The translations under genes and the position numbers were made by a program. This document shows positions 1-7,127 of a stretch of 10,856 bases of DNA, one piece after another; position 1 is the stretch's first letter; each line of letters opens with the position of its first letter. The stretch lies in contig CAZLWL010000084.1 of NCBI GenBank assembly GCA_964563335.1, positions 1 to 10,856 of the forward strand, read 5' to 3'. The stretch comes from QNBT01 sp964563335. GTDB taxonomy: Bacteria; Planctomycetota; Phycisphaerae; Sedimentisphaerales; Anaerohalosphaeraceae. The notes under the pieces are model-generated. The model did not search any database. It saw only the letters and a list, made by a program, of their open reading frames with translations, and was not told where the DNA came from.

Positions 1-57
1 GGGCGTGCCGTACATACCATTTAGTGAAATGTGGGGCGTGCCGTGCATACCATTTAG
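1..57. repeat. 24-bp direct repeat, two copies, 33-bp period
   Basis: The 24-base unit starting GGGCGTGCCGT and ending ATACCATTTAG occurs at 1-24 and 34-57 with one A/G difference at unit position 12. A 9-base spacer (25-33) separates the copies. The array begins at the first base of the window, so more copies may lie upstream. It sits 43 bases before uvrB. The unit has no strong internal symmetry. It could be a short intergenic tandem repeat or a protein-binding site array; its function is unknown. Confidence 0.8.
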
Positions 58-100
58 AAGCAGGCTGAAGCAGTAGCCCATTCATTTTTCCTTCATTCAC

Positions 101-2104
<2,004 letters not shown>

Positions 2105-2124
2105 ATGCTGTCCGCTGCACGCTA

Positions 2125-2152
2125 ATTGGTTATTGGTAAATGGTAAGTGGCA
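2125..2152. repeat. Degenerate heptanucleotide tandem repeat (4 units)
   Basis: Four consecutive 7-base units follow uvrB by 20 bases: ATTGGTT, ATTGGTA, AATGGTA, AGTGGCA. The core TGG is constant and the fourth unit is the most diverged. A second four-unit heptamer array with another sequence lies at 4059-4086. Short tandem heptamers are known as intergenic repeats in other phyla such as cyanobacteria; a role here is not known. Confidence 0.6.
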
Positions 2153-2170
2153 GGCGCATAACACCTCACT

Positions 2171-2200
2171 TGTCATACCGGCCTTGAGCCGGTATCCAGT
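2171..2200. repeat. Hairpin-forming dispersed-repeat-like element
   Basis: ATACCGGC (2175-2182) and GCCGGTAT (2188-2195) form a perfect 8-bp stem with loop CTTGA. The flanks TGTC and CCAGT match the general form of the widespread TGTCATxCCGGCxxxxGCCGGxATCCAG intergenic repeats seen in many bacterial genomes. No T-run follows, so it is not a canonical terminator, though it may still protect or end the uvrB transcript. Confidence 0.6.
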
Positions 2201-2222
2201 TCCGCATCACGCCCTTTGCATA

Positions 2223-2251
2223 TTGACATTTTATTGCTGGCAGACTAAATT
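2223..2251 (+). promoter_or_regulatory. Candidate sigma70-type promoter for the orphan gene
   Basis: Perfect -35 box TTGACA (2223-2228), 17-base spacer, and -10 box TAAATT (2246-2251, 4 of 6 consensus positions). Transcription would begin near 2258. That leaves almost no leader for a GTG start at 2263 but a normal leader for the ATG at 2293, so it helps choose the start of the downstream gene. The call is from sequence match only. Confidence 0.45.
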
Positions 2252-2292
2252 CTTAGCAATAAGTGTGGTGTAGCTCTGCCACAGGTATTATT

Positions 2293-2889
2293 ATGTTGGC
2301 GGATGAGATGATAACATTTCATACAAAGATCAATAAAGGATATTGTCCGCATATAGCCATCGATTTGGGTTACTCACATGATGCGGCTTCGTGTGGCATC
2401 ATGCATTCGGGTATCAAGGAGCCGACAACGCTACAATTCGGAGCCACCATCAAGGAAGTCGCCAGATTGGTGGAGCAAATTGGCCCCTGTGTACTAATTC
2501 TTGAGGCAGTTCTCTCAACTTACCATGATGAACGCGGAAATCCTGATATTCGAGGTTCTTTTGAAAAAGGAAGAGGCTGGTATTACGGGCCAGGAGTTGC
2601 CACTTATGCGGCGGCAATTCGATTTTTGCGAATGCTTCGAAAAAATTGCTCAAGCAATGCCGCCGTTTACTTGGCGGAAGCATTTCTTTCATTTAAGAGA
2701 AAACGCAGTCGCCATTCAGATGATGCGCGGATTATCTTTAATTCTTTTTGGGATACTCCCTCAGAGAGTTTGAAAGATGGTACAGAGGCAATTTTGGATT
2801 TCATTTTGGGCATCCCAAGCGTAAAAGTTTTCAAACTGAAAGAATTGTCGAACCCGTCAGTCCAGCGGATTCGCAAGGCTCGTCGCTGA
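2293..2889 (+). CDS. Orphan protein, possible RNase H/RuvC-like fold nuclease
   Basis: I do not recognise a named family. The frame extends back to a GTG at 2263, but that start gives an unlikely N-terminus (MWCSSATGII) and lies almost on the predicted transcription start. The ATG at 2293 has AGGT six bases upstream and gives 198 residues; ATG 2308 is a third option. The layout resembles an RNase H-like fold: a first strand HIAIDLGYSHDAASCGI with Asp24, a later strand CVLILEAVLST with Glu71, then VYLAEAFLSF followed by HSDDARIIF with Asp143/Asp144, where this fold carries its last metal ligand. A conserved-looking block between them reads GNPDIRGSFEKGRGWYYGPG. There is no signal peptide or membrane segment. 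The C-terminus is basic (QRIRKARR). The gene is visibly more AT-rich than uvrB and nadC and is flanked on both sides by hairpin repeats, which suggests acquisition or a mobile cassette. The gene call is fairly sure; the fold is an inference. Confidence 0.7.
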   Translation: MLADEMITFHTKINKGYCPHIAIDLGYSHDAASCGIMHSGIKEPTTLQFGATIKEVARLVEQIGPCVLILEAVLSTYHDERGNPDIRGSFEKGRGWYYGPGVATYAAAIRFLRMLRKNCSSNAAVYLAEAFLSFKRKRSRHSDDARIIFNSFWDTPSESLKDGTEAILDFILGIPSVKVFKLKELSNPSVQRIRKARR

Positions 2890-2915
2890 CTTTATCGTCT
2901 GACTGAAGGGCAACG

Positions 2916-2938
2916 CACCCTTTTCACAGAAAAGGGTG
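2916..2938. terminator. Perfect 10-bp hairpin after the orphan gene
   Basis: CACCCTTTTC (2916-2925), loop ACA, GAAAAGGGTG (2929-2938): a perfect 10-bp stem located 27 bases after the stop codon at 2887-2889. No U-tract follows, so intrinsic termination is uncertain. It may be a transcript-end stabilising hairpin or part of the dispersed repeat that continues to its right. Confidence 0.4.
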
Positions 2939-2957
2939 GCACCCAGTATATACAAAT

Positions 2958-3055
2958 GTCATTCTGGGTCCCGATACATCGGGACAGTGGAGCGAAGAGT
3001 CTCCGGCTTGCGAAAGGGTGAGATTCTTTCCCGGCGCGCCGGGACTCAGAATGAC
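2958..3055. repeat. 98-bp composite inverted-repeat element (REP/MITE-like)
   Basis: The ends are GTCATTCTGGGTCCCG (2958-2973) and CGGGACTCAGAATGAC (3040-3055), inverted copies matching at 15 of 16 positions. Inside lie a second hairpin (GTCCCGA/TCGGGAC around 2968-2985), an imperfect pair GAAGAGTCTC/GAGATTCTTT, and the perfect 14-bp palindrome CCCGGCGCGCCGGG (3030-3043). The sequence resembles the common GTCATTCTGAGTCCCG...AGAATGAC dispersed intergenic elements. It encodes no protein. It fills most of the roughly 300-base gap between the orphan gene and nadC. Confidence 0.75.
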
Positions 3056-3085
3056 GAAGGGTTCAGATAAACAGTGGTGTGAAAC

Positions 3086-3114
3086 TTGACAATTCGAAGT
3101 GATTCGGGTAAAAG
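3086..3114 (+). promoter_or_regulatory. Candidate sigma70-type promoter for nadC-birA
   Basis: Perfect -35 box TTGACA (3086-3091), 17-base spacer, -10 box TAAAAG (3109-3114, 4 of 6). The predicted start is near 3121, about 66 bases before nadC. It lies just right of the 98-bp inverted-repeat element. The -10 box overlaps the AGAGG that would serve as ribosome-binding site of the small upstream reading frame, so the two readings compete. Confidence 0.45.
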
Positions 3115-3124
3115 AGGCTGGATT

Positions 3125-3190
3125 ATGGTTTTTGAACGTTTACTTGGGAAATTCCAGATGAAACGGCGGAAAGGCAATAAGGCGAAATGA
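3125..3190 (+). CDS. Possible 21-codon leader ORF overlapping the nadC start
   Basis: ATG at 3125 opens a 21-residue frame (MVFERLLGKF then QMKRRKGNKAK) ending in TGA at 3188-3190. This TGA overlaps the nadC ATG as ATGA (3187-3190), the classic arrangement for translational coupling by re-initiation. AGAGG at 3113-3117, seven bases upstream, would be a good ribosome-binding site, while nadC itself has only a weak one (AAGGCG). The peptide is basic and resembles nothing I know. If transcription begins near 3121, the ORF would be nearly leaderless. It may be chance. Confidence 0.3.
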   Translation: MVFERLLGKFQMKRRKGNKAK

Positions 3191-4053
3191 AGAAACTGGA
3201 CCTTGCAAAAGTACAGCCGTTGATAAATATGGCGGTTAAAGAGGACTTCGGCGCCGGCGACCCGACCAGCCGAATCACCGTCGCCGATGATGTTACCGCC
3301 ACGGCAAGAATAATAACGCGCGAGGAAATCGTCGTGTGCGGCATGGAGGTCGTCAGGGAAGTCTTAAGGAAATACGACAAGAGGCTCAAGCTCCGCGTCT
3401 TCATCCGCGACGGAAGACGGGCCAATGTTGCCAACAAGCTGGCGACGATTGCCGGGCCTCTGCGCTCGATGCTCAGCGCAGAAAGGGTCGTGCTGAATTT
3501 CCTGCAGCGCCTTTGCGGAATCAGCACCATGACCTGGAAGTTTGTAAACGCCGTCAGAGGGACCAGGGCCAGGATTTACGACACGCGAAAGACCATGCCC
3601 GGCTGGCGGCTGCTGGAAAAGTACGCCGTCCGCTGCGGAGGAGGCCACAACCACCGCTTGGGGCTTGGAGACGCCGTCTTGATTAAAGATAATCACATCA
3701 GCCAACTTGGGCCGAATTTCTATCCGAAGCTGAAGAAAATGGTAACCAAAGCAAAAGCCACAAGGGGCGTTAAGTTCGTAGGCGTTGAAGTTGACCACGT
3801 TGACCACCAGCTCAACCACGTTTTGAAAATCCCCGGCGTCGATGTGATACTGTTAGACAACATGGGTCAGTGGCAGCTAAAGCACGCCGTCCAAATGCGA
3901 AACGAGATGTGCGGCCGAAGACCTCTGCTCGAGGCCAGCGGCAACGTTACGCTCAATAACGTCTTGGCCATTGCACAGTGCGGCATCGACAGAATTGCAG
4001 TCGGTGCAATTACACACTCGGCGGCAGCAGTCGATATCGGCCTGGACATTTAA
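3187..4053 (+). CDS. nadC: Nicotinate-nucleotide pyrophosphorylase (carboxylating), quinolinate phosphoribosyltransferase
   Basis: NadC converts quinolinate and PRPP to nicotinate mononucleotide with release of CO2 and pyrophosphate, the step that commits quinolinate to NAD. The 288-residue product is of family length and cytosolic. Signatures: EDFGAGDPTS near the N-terminus; ERVVLNFLQRLCGIST before the barrel; DTRKTMPGWR with D132, R134 and K135; GGGHNHR at 151-157 with H154 and H156; LIKDNH; EVD at 201-203; LLDNM at 223-226 (D224); and EASGN at 249-253. All expected active-site elements are present. The ATG at 3187 gives the standard N-terminus; it overlaps the TGA of a small upstream frame. 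birA follows after 39 bases, a pairing common in many bacteria. nadA and nadB are not in the window. Confidence 0.97.
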   Translation: MKKLDLAKVQPLINMAVKEDFGAGDPTSRITVADDVTATARIITREEIVVCGMEVVREVLRKYDKRLKLRVFIRDGRRANVANKLATIAGPLRSMLSAERVVLNFLQRLCGISTMTWKFVNAVRGTRARIYDTRKTMPGWRLLEKYAVRCGGGHNHRLGLGDAVLIKDNHISQLGPNFYPKLKKMVTKAKATRGVKFVGVEVDHVDHQLNHVLKIPGVDVILLDNMGQWQLKHAVQMRNEMCGRRPLLEASGNVTLNNVLAIAQCGIDRIAVGAITHSAAAVDIGLDI

Positions 4054-4058
4054 TTCAA

Positions 4059-4086
4059 TTTTCTATTTTCTATTGACTATTTTCTA
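4059..4086. repeat. Heptanucleotide tandem repeat TTTTCTA (4 units)
   Basis: The nadC-birA gap is almost entirely four 7-base units: TTTTCTA (4059), TTTTCTA (4066), TTGACTA (4073), TTTTCTA (4080). Three are identical and the third differs at two positions. The array ends six bases before the birA ATG, where a ribosome-binding site would normally be. Unit gain or loss would change spacing but not reading frame. It is the same unit length and copy number as the array at 2125-2152 but a different sequence. Confidence 0.7.
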
Positions 4087-4092
4087 TTTCGT

Positions 4093-4890
4093 ATGACGCG
4101 ATTTGACCAACTGGATGTTGACGCCATAAAGGCAAATCTTCACACCGCCAGGATTGGCAGGGAAATTCTCATTTTTAAGTCCACCGCCAGCACAAATGAC
4201 ATCGCCTGGGAATACGCAGCCAACCGGAAAAATAGCGGCCTTTGCATCTTCGCCGAACGCCAGAGGGCCGGCAGAGGACGAGGGCCGAAAGAGTGGCTGG
4301 CAGGCGCCGGCGACAGTATCCTGTGCTCAATCCTCCTGCTCGATTGTAAATGCGGCGCAGAACTGCTGACACTTGCTTCGGCGGTGGCAACGGCCCAGGC
4401 TATTAACAAGTGCTGCCGGCTGGATGCAAGGCTCAAATGGCCGAATGATATAATAATAAAGGGCGGGAAGGTCGCCGGAATCCTGCTTGAGTCCAGAACT
4501 ACTAACGGCAGAAGCAATTACGTAATAGGGGTCGGGATAAACTGCCATCAGGCCGAAGACTTTTTCCAAAGGCACAAGTTCCGGATGTCGGCCACGAGTA
4601 TCGATATCCAGAGCAATACGGCCGTGGACAGGAACTTATTGGCTGCAGAACTGCTTGCCTCGCTTGACGAATGGCTGACCGTAGCTCAAGATGACAGCCG
4701 GCAGATTATAGACACCTGGAGCGGGCTAAGCAGTCAATTAGGCCATCGCGTAACGGTGCAATACAACCAGCAGCCCTTCAGCGGCAACTGCATCGGCGTT
4801 GACCCGGCCCGCGGATTGATTCTGCAGTTGGACGACGGCGGCGTCCGAATGTTCGACGCCGCACATACCACAATTATCAAGCATTTGTAA
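4093..4890 (+). CDS. birA: Biotin--[acetyl-CoA-carboxylase] ligase (BirA, no DNA-binding domain)
   Basis: The enzyme activates biotin with ATP to biotinyl-5'-AMP and transfers it to a lysine of biotin carboxyl carrier proteins. The 265-residue product starts directly with the catalytic domain and lacks the N-terminal winged helix of E. coli BirA, so it should be a class I ligase without repressor function. Motifs: STND at 33-36; QRAGRGRGPKEW at 57-68, the biotin/adenylate loop, a variant of GRGRRGRxW; KWPNDI at 115-120; KVAGILLES from K126, the catalytic lysine region; IGVGINCH. The last 50 residues (QLGHRVTVQYNQQPFSGNCIGVD and beyond) fit the SH3-like C-terminal domain. The ATG at 4093 has no Shine-Dalgarno sequence; a TTTTCTA repeat occupies that place. 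It is likely co-transcribed with nadC. Confidence 0.95.
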   Translation: MTRFDQLDVDAIKANLHTARIGREILIFKSTASTNDIAWEYAANRKNSGLCIFAERQRAGRGRGPKEWLAGAGDSILCSILLLDCKCGAELLTLASAVATAQAINKCCRLDARLKWPNDIIIKGGKVAGILLESRTTNGRSNYVIGVGINCHQAEDFFQRHKFRMSATSIDIQSNTAVDRNLLAAELLASLDEWLTVAQDDSRQIIDTWSGLSSQLGHRVTVQYNQQPFSGNCIGVDPARGLILQLDDGGVRMFDAAHTTIIKHL

Positions 4891-4909
4891 TTTGTGGAAG
4901 GAAGCGAAG

Positions 4910-5116
4910 ATGAAACATAACTACTTATGGTATTACCCTATTGCTCTTGCATTGCTGCTGACTCAAGTTCCGCAAGCCGCAGCAATTAGCACCGCCGAGC
5001 TGGCTGACATCATAGAGCAGATGGAGACGTCCATAGTTGATATCTCCATGGAATATGAAGAGCGTGTTGTCCCGCCTTCGACACACGAAGAAGGCAAGGA
5101 GAAAGCGTCACAATAG
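4910..5116 (+). CDS. Small exported protein of unknown function, possibly truncated
   Basis: The product is 68 residues from the ATG at 4910, which has a clear ribosome-binding site (GGAAGGA, 4897-4903). An in-frame TTG at 4892 is less likely. Residues 1-25 (MKHNYLWYYPIALALLLTQV then PQAAA) form a signal peptide with probable cleavage after AAA. The mature part (STAELADIIEQMETSIVDIS then MEYEERVVPPST) is acidic, helical and short. It looks like the beginning of a longer periplasmic protein: helix followed by strand, as at the N-terminus of LolA-like proteins. It then stops at TAG 5114-5116, after which the same frame stays open for 63 more codons to 5308. It follows birA by 19 bases and probably shares its transcript. 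I recognise no function. It may be a genuine small protein or a decayed gene. Confidence 0.6.
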   Translation: MKHNYLWYYPIALALLLTQVPQAAAISTAELADIIEQMETSIVDISMEYEERVVPPSTHEEGKEKASQ

Positions 5117-5168
5117 AGCCGCCAAAACCGCACGGAGCAATCGTGGATTGTAAAACTTCCACGCCGCC

Positions 5169-5196
5169 TTGCTATCCGACCAATGTTCGCTATAAT
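5169..5196 (+). promoter_or_regulatory. Candidate promoter for the lipB-lipA fusion gene
   Basis: -35 box TTGCTA (5169-5174, 4 of 6), 16-base spacer, perfect -10 box TATAAT (5191-5196). Transcription would start near 5203, leaving a leader of about 135 bases before the fusion gene. The leader contains a GCAGTT/AACTGC inverted pair (5264-5269 and 5293-5298) and a second copy of TCGTGGATT (5141 and 5251), neither with a known role. Confidence 0.4.
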
Positions 5197-5337
5197 CACT
5201 CCCTGTCTTAATATGGGCACTCGGACAGATTACTATCACGTGTTGCAGAGTCGTGGATTAATTGCAGTTTTGGGTCATCTCGCCGGTTACGGAACTGCGT
5301 TAAAATAGATTAGGGTTCGGCTCCAAAGACGGGTCCT

Positions 5338-6927
5338 GTGGCCACGACAATGGGATTTAGACCTGTGCAAAGTGTAAAAGTACAGCATGAGTTAGAAGTT
5401 CGTGATTGTGGCCTGATGGCCTACCATGAGGCGCTGGGCCTGCAGCACAAGCTTGTTGACCAAAGACAGAATGGCGAAATTGGCAACACCGTTTTGATAT
5501 TGGAACACCCGCCGGTGATTACGTTGGGCGTGCGGAAGGATTTGAACGAGCTGCTTGTTGACAAAGAGGTTCTGGCGCAAAGGGGAATTGAGACTGCGCA
5601 GGTTCGACGGGGCGGCGGCTGCACAGCCCATAATCCGGGACAGGTGGTTTTATACCCGATTATTAAACTCCCATCGCTGGGATTAGACGTGAATGATTAT
5701 GTCAGAGAGCTCGAGGCAATTGGGATTGAGCTTTTGGAGCAGTTGGGAGTGTGGGCCGAGAGACGAAGGGGATTTGGCGGATTGTGGACAGGCCGGAAAA
5801 AAATCGGTTCGGTAGGTGTGCGTCTCAAGCGATGGGTAACTTTCCACGGAATGGCAATTAACATCAGGAATGATTTGAGTATCTTCGAGACTATCGTACC
5901 ATGTGGCCTGGAGGACGTGGAAATAACAAGCGTATTGAAGCAAACGGCTGCAGACCATCCAATGGCGCAGGTAAAACAAAGGCTGGCGGATCTGTGTTTC
6001 AAGCACCTGTCCGGTCCAAACAGCGATTCAGTGGATAGACAGCCAATGGCCGGATCGGCAGCTAAATTGCCGCCGTGGCTGAAAAGACGGCTCGGGGCCG
6101 GCGAGACCTTCAATCATACCCGTGATGTGCTCGATACATTGGGCCTGGAGACGATATGTACAAACGCCAACTGTCCGAACAGGGGCGAGTGCTGGTCGAG
6201 GGGGACAGCCACCGTTTTAATTTTGGGCAACATCTGTACGCGCAATTGCAGGTTTTGCTCTGTAGCTACCGGCAGACCTGCACCGCCTGATGCCGATGAG
6301 CCGAGGCGGGTGGCAGAAATGGCCAGGCAGTTAAATCTGAAGTATCTCGTCATCACAAGTGTCAACCGCGACGATCTGCCTGACGGCGGCGCGGGCCATT
6401 TCCAAGACGTGGTGAATCGATGCAGACAAGAGATACCTGCCTTGCGCTTTGAGTTACTTGTGCCTGATTTTAGGGGCTGTCAGGATGAGGCAATAGAGAT
6501 TCTGGCCGAGGCGCTGCCCTTTGTCTTTGGGCATAATGTCGAGACGGTACCATCGCTGTATCCCGCGGTTCGCCCGGGAGCCGACTATCGGCTCTCTCTG
6601 GCCCTTTTGCGCAAGGCCAAAGAAACGTACGCCAATATCCAGACCAAATCGTCGATTATGTTGGGCTTGGGCGAGAGTGAAACTGAGGTCATCGAGGTCT
6701 TGAAGGACCTGCGGCGGTCCGGGTGCGACCGCATTGCAATTGGACAGTATTTACGCCCCTGCGCCGATGCACTCGCCGTCGCCGAGTTCATTGACCCTCA
6801 AAAGTTCCGTTGGTGGGGTCAAAAGGCACGCCGGTTGGGGTTTTCATGGGTGATGGCCTCACCTTTTACCCGAAGCTCGTTTCACGCCGAACAAGAAAAC
6901 GCAGATAGCCCGCCCATTTTTTCCTGA
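5338..6927 (+). CDS. lipB-lipA: Fused octanoyltransferase (LipB) - lipoyl synthase (LipA)
   Basis: One uninterrupted 529-residue frame joins both enzymes of de novo lipoylation. Residues about 20-210 are LipB, which moves octanoyl from acyl carrier protein to lipoyl domains: RRGGGCTAHNPGQ at 90-102 with H98, lysine K155 in RKKIGSVG, RWVTFHGMAINI, and catalytic C189 in VPCGLEDVEITSV. After a linker (about 214-243), residues 244-529 are LipA, the radical SAM enzyme that inserts two sulfurs into the octanoyl chain. The auxiliary-cluster motif CX4CX5C is C274/C279/C285, the radical SAM motif CX3CX2C is C300/C304/C307, VITSVNRDDLPDGGA follows, and the cluster-binding serine lies in the C-terminal RSSFHA (512-517). 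Both halves appear catalytically complete. Start: GTG 5338 (GGG nearby upstream) or ATG 5350; neither has a strong ribosome-binding site and the domain begins later. There is no frameshift or stop at the junction, so this is a real fusion within this sequence. Confidence 0.95.
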   Translation: MATTMGFRPVQSVKVQHELEVRDCGLMAYHEALGLQHKLVDQRQNGEIGNTVLILEHPPVITLGVRKDLNELLVDKEVLAQRGIETAQVRRGGGCTAHNPGQVVLYPIIKLPSLGLDVNDYVRELEAIGIELLEQLGVWAERRRGFGGLWTGRKKIGSVGVRLKRWVTFHGMAINIRNDLSIFETIVPCGLEDVEITSVLKQTAADHPMAQVKQRLADLCFKHLSGPNSDSVDRQPMAGSAAKLPPWLKRRLGAGETFNHTRDVLDTLGLETICTNANCPNRGECWSRGTATVLILGNICTRNCRFCSVATGRPAPPDADEPRRVAEMARQLNLKYLVITSVNRDDLPDGGAGHFQDVVNRCRQEIPALRFELLVPDFRGCQDEAIEILAEALPFVFGHNVETVPSLYPAVRPGADYRLSLALLRKAKETYANIQTKSSIMLGLGESETEVIEVLKDLRRSGCDRIAIGQYLRPCADALAVAEFIDPQKFRWWGQKARRLGFSWVMASPFTRSSFHAEQENADSPPIFS

Positions 6928-6954
6928 TATTTCTTAATAAATCTTAATTTTTGC

Positions 6955-6983
6955 TTGACATTCCGTCCTCGTTTTGCTATAAT
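6955..6983 (+). promoter_or_regulatory. Near-consensus sigma70 promoter with extended -10
   Basis: TTGACA (6955-6960), exactly 17 bases, TATAAT (6978-6983), with TGC immediately before the -10 box (an extended -10 TGn). An AT-rich stretch (about 6930-6952) lies just upstream of -35, like an UP element. The predicted start is near 6990, about 138 bases before the first PilX-like gene. This is the strongest promoter match in the window. Confidence 0.8.
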
Positions 6984-6989
6984 AAGAGC

Positions 6990-7127
6990 CGTTGTTAAGA
7001 GTGGGTCTATTTCAAGGGGGGTTTCAATTAAACCCAAAGTGCTGTTGGCGATTTTTATCGGACTTGAGTAGCCGGCTTTGGAATTATTACAGGCACCAAG
7101 CCCTGTAAATTTGGAGGGATAGATAAA
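6990..7127 (+). promoter_or_regulatory. Structured 5' leader of the first PilX-like gene
   Basis: The predicted untranslated leader carries two hairpins: GGGTTT/AAACCC (7019-7024 and 7030-7035, loop CAATT) and TTACAGG/CCTGTAA (7087-7093 and 7102-7108, 8-base loop). The second ends five bases before the ribosome-binding site GGAGGG (7113-7118), nine bases from ATG 7128. I could not match the leader to a known riboswitch class. Whether the hairpins regulate translation is open. Confidence 0.35.

Noticed and set aside
1..57. The repeat pair as the edge of a CRISPR array.
   Set aside because: The spacer is only 9 bases, far below CRISPR spacer length, and no cas gene is present.
2450..2773. Alternative frames at 2501-2773 (+) and 2450-2692 (-) as the true gene in place of the orphan protein.
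   Set aside because: The main frame is much longer, spans the whole interval, follows a promoter and has strand-like motifs; the alternatives lack supported starts.
3336..3819. Long overlapping frames on both strands inside nadC (116 and 151 residues).
   Set aside because: nadC is intact with all motifs in the primary frame; the others are low-complexity Arg/Gln- or Val-rich shadows.
5300..5306. TAAAAT at 5301 as -10 box for the lipB-lipA gene.
   Set aside because: No -35-like hexamer lies 16-18 bases upstream; the TATAAT at 5191 with TTGCTA is the better candidate.
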